Below, one piece after another: positions 17,304-25,751 of a DNA stretch of 64,000 nt (positions are counted from its first letter, which is position 1; each line of letters opens with the position of its first letter). The stretch lies in NCBI GenBank assembly GCA_034112105.1, contig JAWUVZ010000129.1, positions 1 to 64,000 on the forward strand, in the 5' to 3' direction. The DNA comes from Glaciecola sp034112105. GTDB taxonomy: Bacteria; Pseudomonadota; Gammaproteobacteria; Enterobacterales; Alteromonadaceae. The notes below the pieces were generated by a model. It had not been told where the DNA came from. It worked only from the letters and a program-made list of their open reading frames with translations, and searched no databases. The position numbers and the translations under genes are program-made.

Positions 17304-17912
17304 ATGAGCGAATTGGTAATAGGACTCACTGGTGGTATTGCGTCAGGGAAAACGACGGTCAGTGATCAATTTGCTCGTTTGGGTATTGATATTATTGATG
17401 CTGATGTCATTGCTCGAGAAGTCGTTGCCAAAGGTTCACCAGGCTTAAAGGCTATTGTCGAGGAATTCGGCGAAGGGATCCTCACTCCTACCTTAGAGCT
17501 GGATAGACAGAGACTTCGCCGTATTGTGTTTACAGATAAGACAAAAAAGGAATGGCTAAACGCCTTATTGCATCCTCTTATTCGCACACAAATGGAGGTA
17601 CAAACCAATAACGCCAAATCACCTTATTGTATTTTAAGTGTCCCTTTGCTGGTGGAAAACAAACTCAACAAAATCGTTGATCGTACCTTAGTAGTTGATA
17701 TTGACGCAGCAACACAACTTAAACGGGCGATGGCTAGGGATAGCAGTGAGCAAGCAATAATTGAGAGTATAATAGCGTCGCAAGCGACACGTTCACAGCG
17801 ATTGGCAGTTGCTGATGATATTATATTAAACACCAAAGATCACGATTGGCTCAATGCACAAGTAAAGGATTTACATAAAATCTACCTAAACATTCTGAAC
17901 AAAAACCTGTAA
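17304..17912 (+). CDS. coaE: Dephospho-CoA kinase
   Basis: A 202-residue P-loop kinase catalysing the last step of coenzyme A synthesis. The Walker A motif GLTGGIASGKTTV is at residues 7-19, followed by the family's IIDADVIAREVV (substrate-binding DAD) and GSPGLKAIVEEFG, then HPLIRTQM and SVPLLVENKL. Length is standard. It sits between pilD and zapD as in most gammaproteobacteria and probably forms a unit with zapD and yacG (40-bp spacers). Confidence 0.96.
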   Translation: MSELVIGLTGGIASGKTTVSDQFARLGIDIIDADVIAREVVAKGSPGLKAIVEEFGEGILTPTLELDRQRLRRIVFTDKTKKEWLNALLHPLIRTQMEVQTNNAKSPYCILSVPLLVENKLNKIVDRTLVVDIDAATQLKRAMARDSSEQAIIESIIASQATRSQRLAVADDIILNTKDHDWLNAQVKDLHKIYLNILNKNL

Positions 17913-17952
17913 ACTATGTCCAAAGGAAAATGCTAATAACTAGGAGAGCTTA

Positions 17953-18705
17953 ATGCCAGTCGCAGTCTACGAATTTCCGCTTTGCGAAAAAGTGCGAAAC
18001 TATTTGCGATTAGAACAGCTTTTCAAACAACTTGATCACACTGCAACTTTCGACAATGAATTTGAAAGCTTGCATTTTTTTGATGTTTTTTTCACCCTGT
18101 TAGACCTATTAGAACGCCTAGATGTCAGAACTGACTTTCTTCGGGATATTGATGTGCACGAAAAGAATTTAGTACATTGGTCGAGTCATCCGAACATAGA
18201 TACTAGCGCTCTTGAAGGTGCACTTAAAACCTTACACCGTTTATTAGCAGAGCTGAAACGTACCAATAAATTGGGTTCACGTTTGAAGGACGACCGTTTT
18301 CTGAGCAGTATTCGACAACGTTTTTCGATCCCTGGAGGAGCAACTAGCTTTGATTTGCCGCATTTGTTTTGTTGGTTAAAACAACCCAAGGATGTACGTG
18401 AGAAAAATGTTGCCTTGTGGCAAAGCCATTTAACACTAGTGCGTGAAAATATTACGCTCCTCATGCAGTATTTGCGAGAACGAGGTCGCTTTGAAGACGT
18501 TTTTGCCACTAATGGCTTTTATCAAGGTATTGTCACAGACAAGATTGATCTTATTCGTGTGCGATGCTCTAACAGTCAAGGGTACTTCCCAGTATTAAGC
18601 GGCAATAAATATCGATATGGTATCAGATTTATGCAACTCGTTGCTGACGAAGGGTCAGCAGGCGGAGTGAAACAAGATATTAAATTTGAAATAGCTTGCT
18701 GTTAG
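17953..18705 (+). CDS. zapD: Cell division protein ZapD
   Basis: A 250-residue ZapD (YacF) protein that crosslinks FtsZ filaments at the division ring. It matches the family from the start (VYEFPLCEKVRNYLRLEQLF) through the helical domain and the C-terminal beta domain (LIRVRCSNSQGYFPVLSGNKYRYGIRFM). An AGGAGAG ribosome site precedes the ATG. It lies between coaE and yacG, the conserved context. Confidence 0.96.
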   Translation: MPVAVYEFPLCEKVRNYLRLEQLFKQLDHTATFDNEFESLHFFDVFFTLLDLLERLDVRTDFLRDIDVHEKNLVHWSSHPNIDTSALEGALKTLHRLLAELKRTNKLGSRLKDDRFLSSIRQRFSIPGGATSFDLPHLFCWLKQPKDVREKNVALWQSHLTLVRENITLLMQYLRERGRFEDVFATNGFYQGIVTDKIDLIRVRCSNSQGYFPVLSGNKYRYGIRFMQLVADEGSAGGVKQDIKFEIACC

Positions 18706-18744
18706 CATATCCTCAACAAATAAACCAAATAGCTAAGTAAGAAT

Positions 18745-18984
18745 ATGAAAGTAAACTGCCCTACCTGTAAAAAAGAAGTTAAATGGTCAACTGAAAGTGA
18801 GTTTCGACCATTTTGTACTAAACGATGTCAATTAATCGATTTAGGCCAATGGGCTAATGAAGAGAACGCTATCCCCTCAGGCGCTAATAAAGATGCTGAA
18901 ACTTCTTTACCCGATATGAATATTGATATAGAAGATATTGAGGAAATGATTGCACAACAAGAACAAGACTTCTTTAACAATTAG
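18745..18984 (+). CDS. yacG: DNA gyrase inhibitor YacG
   Basis: A 79-residue zinc protein. The four zinc-binding Cys are in CPTC (residues 5-8) and FCTKRC (about 23-28), followed by the family-diagnostic LIDLGQWANEENAIP. E. coli YacG binds GyrB and inhibits gyrase. The acidic C-terminal tail (DMNIDIEDIEEMIAQQEQD) is variable in the family. Downstream the conserved order is broken: mutT, which normally adjoins yacG, lies about 6.3 kb away behind four accessory genes. Confidence 0.93.
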   Translation: MKVNCPTCKKEVKWSTESEFRPFCTKRCQLIDLGQWANEENAIPSGANKDAETSLPDMNIDIEDIEEMIAQQEQDFFNN

Positions 18985-19077
18985 TACTTGCTTTTTCACT
19001 GCTTGTTTCTCCAAATAATGTTCTTATTTAAACACATGCCAATTTCAGACTAATTATTTATCAAGGTAAGCTATTCA

Positions 19078-19977
19078 ATGTCACAACATAGTGTCGTAAA
19101 TAAAATTTTAATTACCGCTGGTACGCATGGTAATGAAATGTCTGGTATCGAATATGTAAAAAACCTACAAGCTAATGAGCAAATACGCGCTCAGCTATTA
19201 GGTCAAACAAGTGATATTGATATTGACTTGGCTATAGTAAACAAACTCGCTGTTGAAAGACGAATTCGCTATGTTGAAGAGGATCTAAATCGACAATTTA
19301 GCCAAGAGAAGTTGAGCGTGTTAACTGGTGACAATTTAGAGCATCAATTGGCTATTGAGTTTAATTTAGCCTTTGGCCCTAAGTATGAACCTACCAGAGA
19401 TCTTGTCATCGATATTCACAATACGACAAGTAATATGGGACCGACGTTAATTATCCTGCAGTCTGATAAATTTCATCAGAAAATGGCTCAATATGTTAAA
19501 GCGAACATGCCAGAAGCGATTATTCTTATTGAAGATCATATCCCTTATAAGCAGCACCCCTATTTATGCACTATTGGTAAAACAGGAATTATGATTGAAG
19601 TTGGTCCGCAGCCTCAGAGCGTGCTCAGGCCTGCAGCATATTTGCAAACAGAGAAGATGACAAAACTGGTTATTACTTTTTGTGACCTTTGGAACAAGCA
19701 GACATTGGGTCATTTAGACGTTGTCGATGCTTTTCGCTTAACTGAAGAAGTTTATTTTCCTTTATGTCCGGCAGGAAATAAGTTGGCAATGATCCATCCA
19801 AGCTTACAAAACAGTGACTTTATGATATTAAATAAAGGTGCACCTGCTTTTCTAACTTTTGAAGGGGAAACCCTCAACTGGGAGGGTGAAGATGAAGTGT
19901 TCCCTCATTTCATTGGTGAGTCAGCCTATTATCACCTTAACATTGCGTTTGCACTGTCTCGAAAAACGTATATTTAA
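19078..19977 (+). CDS. Aspartoacylase / succinylglutamate desuccinylase family hydrolase
   Basis: A 299-residue zinc hydrolase of the AstE/AspA (carboxypeptidase-like) family. Visible metal and catalytic features: ITAGTHGNEMSGI (H and E of the zinc site), RYVEEDLNRQF (substrate-binding Asn-Arg), DIHNTTSNMG (third zinc His) and IMIEVGPQPQ (catalytic Glu). Members deacylate N-acyl amino acids such as N-acetylaspartate. The exact substrate is not determined by sequence. It is 93 bp after yacG and converges with tetR (5-bp gap); it is the first gene of the stretch inserted between yacG and mutT. Confidence 0.85.
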   Translation: MSQHSVVNKILITAGTHGNEMSGIEYVKNLQANEQIRAQLLGQTSDIDIDLAIVNKLAVERRIRYVEEDLNRQFSQEKLSVLTGDNLEHQLAIEFNLAFGPKYEPTRDLVIDIHNTTSNMGPTLIILQSDKFHQKMAQYVKANMPEAIILIEDHIPYKQHPYLCTIGKTGIMIEVGPQPQSVLRPAAYLQTEKMTKLVITFCDLWNKQTLGHLDVVDAFRLTEEVYFPLCPAGNKLAMIHPSLQNSDFMILNKGAPAFLTFEGETLNWEGEDEVFPHFIGESAYYHLNIAFALSRKTYI

Positions 19978-19982
19978 CGTTA

Positions 19983-20618
19983 CTAAATATTACCAAGGTT
20001 GCGCACTGGAGAGTCATTCGCACTAAATAGTACGCTGAGTATATTGGCAACCTTCGCTTCAACTTTCTCTTTAGTGATTGAAAAACCAAAAAGCGCTTTT
20101 GTGTAACTTAACCCCGAAATAGAGGATAAAAGCATATCGGCAATATCCTCAGGGGCCTGAGTAGTTTTTAAGTAACGCTTCTCTTGTCCACTCTTGATCA
20201 AGCGGGGGAGTTCTTGTATAGCTGGTAAGTAGCAACGGTTGTAATGTTCTTGTGACATTTCCTTATTCGACAATGCCTGACTGATCATCAACTGATCAAA
20301 GCGCACAATTTGTGGGTCAAAAATAATATTAACTACGTTGATACAAAATGATTGCAGCATGTTTTGATATTCTACTTGGCTGTGAACCACGACTTTAGAC
20401 GGCTCATAAATCCGAGCAACTTCTTGTGTCACAACGGCTTCTAACAACACCTCTTTATTCTCAAAGTACTTATATAATGTCATTTTTGAGGTTTTTGCTA
20501 CTTTAGCCAACATATCAGTAGTCACTGCAGGCACGCCAAATTCAAAGAATAAACTTCTTGCGGCTGCTAATATTCTGCATTTAGCATCTTTACGCCCCAT
20601 ATTTAGGGCTCTGGTCAT
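19983..20618 (-). CDS. TetR family repressor, divergent to RND efflux operon
   Basis: About 211 residues when started at the ATG at 20618. The N-terminal TetR helix-turn-helix reads RILAAARSLFFEFGVPAV, then TDMLAKVAKTSKMTLYKYF and ENKEVLLEAVV, and the C-terminal ligand domain is helical and divergent. The open frame extends to a TTG at 20678, but that would run into the operator-like palindrome; ATGs at 20618 (GAGAA about 10 bp upstream) and 20600 are better. The gene is divergent to a membrane-fusion-protein/RND pair, and two palindromes lie in the shared region, so it most likely represses that efflux operon and itself. Confidence 0.88.
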   Translation of the reverse strand: MTRALNMGRKDAKCRILAAARSLFFEFGVPAVTTDMLAKVAKTSKMTLYKYFENKEVLLEAVVTQEVARIYEPSKVVVHSQVEYQNMLQSFCINVVNIIFDPQIVRFDQLMISQALSNKEMSQEHYNRCYLPAIQELPRLIKSGQEKRYLKTTQAPEDIADMLLSSISGLSYTKALFGFSITKEKVEAKVANILSVLFSANDSPVRNLGNI

Positions 20619-20676
20619 TATATTGATTATTCTCAAGCGACATAGTTTTACCTTTATTATTGCTGTACTCACCTTC

Positions 20677-20709
20677 AACCTATATGTATTAAATTAATAC
20701 ATATAGGTT
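20677..20709. promoter_or_regulatory. Perfect 14-bp inverted repeat, likely TetR operator
   Basis: AACCTATATGTATT (20677-20690) and AATACATATAGGTT (20696-20709) are perfect inverted arms around AAATT. Located 59 bp upstream of the tetR ATG, in the divergent control region. Confidence 0.75.
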
Positions 20710-20738
20710 TTGTGTACTGACAAATCTGAAACCTTATG

Positions 20739-20752
20739 GTACTGTACAGTAC
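20739..20752. promoter_or_regulatory. Palindrome GTACTGTACAGTAC abutting the efflux promoter
   Basis: A perfect 14-bp palindrome, partly repeated by the following AGTAC so that the pattern runs to 20757, where it touches the predicted -35 box. Position suits repression of the efflux operon. Different in sequence from the 20677-20709 repeat, so two regulators or two site types may act here. Confidence 0.65.
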
Positions 20753-20757
20753 AGTAC

Positions 20758-20786
20758 TTGCTATGTATAGAAACAATTAATATAAA
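20758..20786 (+). promoter_or_regulatory. Predicted sigma-70 promoter of the RND operon
   Basis: TTGCTA (20758-20763), a 17-bp spacer and TATAAA (20781-20786). The upstream edge touches the palindromic operator. This leaves a leader of about 120 nt before the ATG at 20917. Confidence 0.65.
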
Positions 20787-20916
20787 GACCTTTACTAAAA
20801 GCTAGCTTTAAACATCACTAGATAATGCCGCCGTGTAATGCATAAAGACGATATACGTCGCAGTCGTTAATCGATATTAAATAAATAAAGCTGTTGCTTT
20901 ATTGAAAGGAAAAATA

Positions 20917-22206
20917 ATGCGTTTTAGACAACTCGTCCCACTTATAGTTATCACCATTGTTATGTTAAGTGCATGTTCAGGTTCTGAAGAAAATATGCTG
21001 CAAAGCGACGACACTAAAAACCAGACTCCTAAAAAAGTGTGGACGACAACATTATTAGCGGCATCCGATGGAGTGAACAGACACTTAACGGGGACTATTC
21101 AAGCCGCAGACGCTGTATCAATTTCATTTGAAGTAACGGGCGTTATTTCTAAAATGCATGTGGACTTAGGGCAATCTTTTAATAAAGGTGACGTACTTGC
21201 TGAGTTAGATAACGCTGTGTATTTATTGGCAGTTCAGCAGAACAAAAGTATTTTAGGTGAAGCGACTGCAGCATTAGTAGACTCAAAGCAAACGTTTGAA
21301 AGAAACAAATCACTTAAACAACAAGGTCTGATATCACAAGCCTCATTCGACAACGCGCTAGCCAACTTTGATATTGCAGAACAACGTAAAGAAGTAGCTG
21401 AGAGTTCGCTAGCCATAGCAAAAGAAAACTTATCAGACACCGTACTTATCGCTCCTTACTCGGGACGTGTTTCTGCACGTTTTGTTGAACCTTCGCAACA
21501 AGTCAGTCCAGGCACCTCGGTAATTAGCATTCAAGGTAATGCAAACCTAGAGGTGAACGCTGCGATACCTGAAGGTTTGATCAGTAAGGTTGCGCTACTT
21601 GATCAAGTGAAGGTGATTGTACCCTCACTTAGTGCGTCGAAAACCTATCCTGCAACGCTCACCGAAATTGGAGCGCAAGCGTCTATTGCAAATGCATTTC
21701 CAATTACCATTACGTTAAATGACAATCACATTGGTTTTTATCCAGGTATGTCCGCTGAAATAATTTTGTCGGTCAGCAGTTTATTCACAAGCGACCGCTA
21801 TTTTGAGGTTCCCTTCAGCGCTTTCACCACCGACAAATCAGGCCCCTATTTATACTTCGTCGAAATGCAAGGCGCACTGCAAACCGACAACAAAACACAA
21901 GAAAATATAGCTAACAAGGACACACCTATTAGCCCTAAAAGCATAAATAAAGACACACCTGTTAACACAAATAAAGACACACCTGTTAAGACCAAGAGCG
22001 CAAACCGAGAAGTAACCGCCATTGCAAAGAAACACTATATTGAGATTATTGAATTGAAGCCTGATACCGTAATTATTAGATTCAAGCAACAACCCGATAG
22101 CGCCTTACTTGCAGAATCAAGAATAGTAAAAACTGGTCTGGATTTTTTAAGACCCGATCAAGTTATTTCAGTGGTTGAAACCTCTACCCGAATATATAAC
22201 CAATAG
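20917..22206 (+). CDS. RND efflux periplasmic adaptor (membrane fusion protein), lipoprotein
   Basis: About 429 residues from the ATG at 20917, which has AAAGGA seven bases upstream (the frame opens earlier at a TTG). A lipoprotein signal ends in LSAC, so it is probably anchored in the inner membrane. The HlyD/AcrA architecture is visible: beta-barrel/lipoyl start SFEVTGVISKMHVDLGQSF, NKGDVLAELDNAVY, an alpha-hairpin (about residues 100-170), LIAPYSGRVSARFVEPSQQV and a beta-barrel domain. A low-complexity insert with NKDTP repeats (about residues 325-365 of the protein) precedes the membrane-proximal domain and is encoded by near-perfect 24-bp repeats. Followed 11 bp later by the RND pump; no outer-membrane channel gene is present. 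Confidence 0.92.
   Translation: MRFRQLVPLIVITIVMLSACSGSEENMLQSDDTKNQTPKKVWTTTLLAASDGVNRHLTGTIQAADAVSISFEVTGVISKMHVDLGQSFNKGDVLAELDNAVYLLAVQQNKSILGEATAALVDSKQTFERNKSLKQQGLISQASFDNALANFDIAEQRKEVAESSLAIAKENLSDTVLIAPYSGRVSARFVEPSQQVSPGTSVISIQGNANLEVNAAIPEGLISKVALLDQVKVIVPSLSASKTYPATLTEIGAQASIANAFPITITLNDNHIGFYPGMSAEIILSVSSLFTSDRYFEVPFSAFTTDKSGPYLYFVEMQGALQTDNKTQENIANKDTPISPKSINKDTPVNTNKDTPVKTKSANREVTAIAKKHYIEIIELKPDTVIIRFKQQPDSALLAESRIVKTGLDFLRPDQVISVVETSTRIYNQ
21911..21989 (+). repeat. Coding tandem repeat in the RND adaptor gene
   Basis: A 21-bp sequence beginning AAATAAAGACACACC at 21945 recurs perfectly at 21969 (24-bp period, 8 codons), with a diverged copy beginning near 21913. It encodes repeated NKDTP-V/I units in a predicted flexible loop. 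Confidence 0.85.
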
Positions 22207-22217
22207 AGGTACTGAAA

Positions 22218-25200
22218 ATGAATTTATCTGATATTGGTTTAACCTATAACCGTCTCGTAATGACCGTAGTATTGTCGTTAATGTTGTTTGGTGGCATTAG
22301 TTACTTTTCGCTACCAGCACAAGAAGACCCTGCCATAAAAGTTCGGGAGGCTGTCATTACAACTCACTTTCCTGGTATGCCCGCTGAGAAGATAGAACTT
22401 TTGATCACCAAAACAGTTGAAGAAGGTGTTCGTAATGTTGATGAGGTCAAGGAAATTCGCTCAATTTCCATGCCAGGCACATCGGTCGTTTATGTGGCTT
22501 TATATGACCGTTATTACGACCTCGACCAAATTTGGGATAAAGTTCGAAACGAATTAGACAAAGTAAAAAATGAATTACCGGAGGGAACCCCAGCCCATTT
22601 CATTAATGATAACTTTGGCGATGTTGCAATATTAACCGTCGCTCTACAAGCCGATGAAGGCATTTTAATGGGTGACATGTTTGACATGGCGCAACATGCT
22701 CGTGACATGATGTACACCGTAAATGGCACTCAATCGGTCAACATTCTAGGTGCACAGCAAGAAAATATTGTAATTGAAGTTTCTGACGTTAAAGCGGCCC
22801 AACTTGGTGTATCTCCTACTCAATTACTTGATACATTGCAGCAACAAAACGTTATTCGCTCCGGCGGCATAATCAACTTAAAAGGGAAGAGTTTTAATAT
22901 TGTTCCTAGCGGCGACTTCACCAGCATTCAGTCAATCAAAGAAGTCATTTTTACGCTACCTAATACCAACAATTCAATACGCTTGGAAGATATCGCAACG
23001 GTATATAGGAGCATTCAAACGCCTGAGTCTCAAATTGCTTATTTCAATGGGGAACGCGCAATTGTATTGGCAGTGGCTAAAAATGACCGCTTTAGTGTGA
23101 CCGAATATACACCTCGCTTAGAAGAAATGCTGCGGACATTAGAACAACAGATGCCTGCAGGTATAAGCCTAAACGTCATTACTCGACAAGCAGACCAAGT
23201 AAATGCTGCGGTAGACGGTGTGTCAATAAACGTCATCCAAACCCTAGCCATTGTGCTCGGCGTTGTCATTCTCTTTCTTGGTTTTCGTATTGGGCTGATT
23301 GTCGGTGCAATAGTACCTGCAGTTATTTTAATTGTGCTGGCGGTGCTTAATTTTAATAATATGGCACTTGAACGTATGAGCTTAGCAACGCTTATCATTT
23401 CACTTGGTTTACTTGTCGATAATGGGATTGTAGTTGCGGAAGACTTCAAACGACGACTAGAAAAGGGTGAAAAACGTCGCGAAATCGTGTCTTCAATAGG
23501 TCGCACACTGGCGATCCCGTTACTTACCTCATCAGCCACAACCATGCTGGTATTCTTGCCTCTAATGCTAGCTGAGAGTAGCTCTGGTGAATACACTCGT
23601 TCTGTGTCAATCGTGATCATTTATTCACTTTTTACTTCTTGGCTACTATCCCTCATGGTGACGCCTTATTTGTGCTACCTATTTATTAAAGATGCAGAGG
23701 TCAAGAAGTCGGGATTTCAAGCCAAAGTAGCTACCTTTTTTGATCTTATAAACCCATTGTACAAAGCGCTTTTATATTTTGTATTGAAATATCGCGCTTT
23801 CACTATGGCATTAACCGTTCTTCTTTTCCTAGCTGCAGGGCTTGCAATGAGCACCGTTCCTGTCAAATTTTTTCCGGATTCAGATCGAGCTCAAGTATTA
23901 GCATATATTGATTTACCCGCGGGCTCTTCAATGCATGAAACAGAAGCTGTATTAGAAATCGTATTTGACCTCCTCGACAATAAAGAACGTTACCCTCATG
24001 TGGATAATTACGCGGCTTATGGCGGTTTCGGTGGCCCAAGATTTGTATTGTCACTCACACCTATTACGCCAGAATCCAGTAAAGCCTTTGTCATGCTTAA
24101 TCTCAAGGATAAAAAGTACCAAGATGAAACAATGAAAAAGCTTCGGGAAGACTTTGCTAGCGGTTTTCCTATGGTAAATGCGCGTGTTACTAAAATGTTT
24201 TTAGGCCCGTCTGACTCAAATAAAATTGAGGTGCAGGTTATCGGTCCTGACAAAGATTATATTTATAATACAGCACTAGAGATTCAAGAGATTTTCCGAA
24301 ATTTGAAAGGGACTGTTGAAATTAAAAATGACTGGGAAAATAAAATAACTCAGGTTGATGTACAAATTGATCAGGCTAGAGCTAAACGTGCTGGCGTTAC
24401 TTCCGCCGATGTAGCAAGGTCGTTAGAAACATTTTTCTCAGGCACCGTGGTGTCAGAGTTTAGAGACGGTGATGATTTAATCCCCATCATTATTCGAGGC
24501 AAAGCCGAGGATAGGTATGACATTAGTCGTATATATGGTATCAACGTTTATGCCGCTTCAAGAGATGTAAACGTGCCATTGGAACAAGTTGCTGACATAA
24601 GTTTTAGTCCGCAATACGCAAGAATCGCTCGCGAAAATTTATTCAGAACGGTTACCATTGAAGCCAAAAACTTAAATATGACGGCTGAAGATATGGTGCC
24701 GATTTTAGAACCTGAACTTGATAAACTTAGGGCTAAACTACCGCCCGCTCACCGCATTGAATTTGACGGTGTTGTGAAAGATTCAAAAGAATCTCAGGCA
24801 TCTCTTAACGCTAATTTACCACTATGTTTAGCAGTAGTAATGCTAGTACTAATAGCTCAGTTCAATTCGCTGCGTCGTGCCAGCATCGTTATTTTGACCG
24901 TTCCTCTTATTTTAATAGGTGCGGTTATTGGCCTACTCGTTGTGCAAGTAAACTTTGGGTTTATGGTCATTTTGGGTTTATATGCATTGGCCGGCATTAT
25001 TGTTAACAACGCCATTGTATTGATCGACAGAATAGATATAGAACGTAAGGAAATTGAGGATCAATACGACGCGTTAGTCCAAGCGTGTCTACGCAGGTTA
25101 CGTCCTATCATAATGTCTACAGTGACAACCATTCTAGGCCTATTACCCTTAATTATTAGTCAAGACGCTCTGTTTTTTGGAATGGCAACTGCGTTGGCGT

Positions 25201-25295
25201 TTGGCTTGGCCGTTGGCACATTGTTAACTTTGGGTGTTGTACCTGTCCTTTACAGTCTATTTTTCAATATCAAAAAAGAGGCTGGGCTAAAATAG
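22218..25295 (+). CDS. RND family efflux transporter permease
   Basis: A 1025-residue AcrB/HAE-type inner-membrane pump with the two-fold repeat of N-terminal span, periplasmic loop and transmembrane bundle. TM1 starts near residue 12 (RLVMTVVLSLMLFGGISYF); the TM4 region reads SLGLLVDNGIVVAED and the TM10 region GLYALAGIIVNNAIVLIDR. AcrB has two adjacent Asp in TM4 and Lys940 in TM10 for proton relay; here one Asp is Asn (VDN) and the Lys position is Asn, so the relay differs from AcrB, as in several less-studied RND clades. Substrates are unknown. Its 3' end overlaps convergent mutT by 26 bp. Confidence 0.94.
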   Translation: MNLSDIGLTYNRLVMTVVLSLMLFGGISYFSLPAQEDPAIKVREAVITTHFPGMPAEKIELLITKTVEEGVRNVDEVKEIRSISMPGTSVVYVALYDRYYDLDQIWDKVRNELDKVKNELPEGTPAHFINDNFGDVAILTVALQADEGILMGDMFDMAQHARDMMYTVNGTQSVNILGAQQENIVIEVSDVKAAQLGVSPTQLLDTLQQQNVIRSGGIINLKGKSFNIVPSGDFTSIQSIKEVIFTLPNTNNSIRLEDIATVYRSIQTPESQIAYFNGERAIVLAVAKNDRFSVTEYTPRLEEMLRTLEQQMPAGISLNVITRQADQVNAAVDGVSINVIQTLAIVLGVVILFLGFRIGLIVGAIVPAVILIVLAVLNFNNMALERMSLATLIISLGLLVDNGIVVAEDFKRRLEKGEKRREIVSSIGRTLAIPLLTSSATTMLVFLPLMLAESSSGEYTRSVSIVIIYSLFTSWLLSLMVTPYLCYLFIKDAEVKKSGFQAKVATFFDLINPLYKALLYFVLKYRAFTMALTVLLFLAAGLAMSTVPVKFFPDSDRAQVLAYIDLPAGSSMHETEAVLEIVFDLLDNKERYPHVDNYAAYGGFGGPRFVLSLTPITPESSKAFVMLNLKDKKYQDETMKKLREDFASGFPMVNARVTKMFLGPSDSNKIEVQVIGPDKDYIYNTALEIQEIFRNLKGTVEIKNDWENKITQVDVQIDQARAKRAGVTSADVARSLETFFSGTVVSEFRDGDDLIPIIIRGKAEDRYDISRIYGINVYAASRDVNVPLEQVADISFSPQYARIARENLFRTVTIEAKNLNMTAEDMVPILEPELDKLRAKLPPAHRIEFDGVVKDSKESQASLNANLPLCLAVVMLVLIAQFNSLRRASIVILTVPLILIGAVIGLLVVQVNFGFMVILGLYALAGIIVNNAIVLIDRIDIERKEIEDQYDALVQACLRRLRPIIMSTVTTILGLLPLIISQDALFFGMATALAFGLAVGTLLTLGVVPVLYSLFFNIKKEAGLK

Positions 25296-25665
25296 CGTCT
25301 ACGATAGCAACGTTAGCATCGGGAAAATCAATATTATTGAGCTCACTGATGTCTGCCCAGCGATGGATCTGGCCCTCTTTTCCAAAGGGTTCACCAGTGA
25401 ACTTGTGCACTTGCAAAACTGACAATAGAACGCGTTTTTCGGTATATTCATGAGCGATTTCAATCAGTGCAGAAGACGCTGTAATACTAATCCCTATTTC
25501 TTCTTGAAGCTCACGGTTTAGGGCCTCTTCAACAGATTCTCCAGCCTCTACTTTTCCGCCTGGAAATTCCCACTTACAGCCTTGATGTTGATGGGCAGCG
25601 CGTTTACATATAAAAAAGGTATTATTCCTTCTCACAACACCGACAGCTACATGGACTTGTTTCAT
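25270..25665 (-). CDS. mutT: 8-oxo-dGTP diphosphatase MutT (Nudix)
   Basis: A 131-residue Nudix hydrolase matching the length of E. coli MutT, which removes 8-oxo-dGTP from the nucleotide pool. The Nudix box GGKVEAGESVEEALNRELQ followed by EEIGI fits GX5EX7REUXEEXGU. N-terminal VHVAVGVVRRNNTFFICKRA and the C-terminal HRWADISELNNIDFP also fit. It lies downstream of secA on the same strand as in E. coli, although separated by a terminator, and its last codons overlap the RND pump gene on the other strand. Confidence 0.94.
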   Translation of the reverse strand: MKQVHVAVGVVRRNNTFFICKRAAHQHQGCKWEFPGGKVEAGESVEEALNRELQEEIGISITASSALIEIAHEYTEKRVLLSVLQVHKFTGEPFGKEGQIHRWADISELNNIDFPDANVAIVDAILAQPLF

Positions 25666-25683
25666 TACTACCGCCTAATACGC

Positions 25684-25724
25684 AAAAAAACAGCCTTCAA
25701 TGATTAGATTGAAAGACTGTTTTA
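25684..25724 (-). terminator. Rho-independent terminator of secA
   Basis: Long stem AAAACAGCCTTCAAT (25687-25701) with ATTGAAAGACTGTTTT (25708-25723), two mismatches, short loop, and a T run on the minus strand. Lies between secA and mutT. Confidence 0.85.
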
Positions 25725-25751
25725 AAATTAATCCAATATCAGTTGGGTTTG

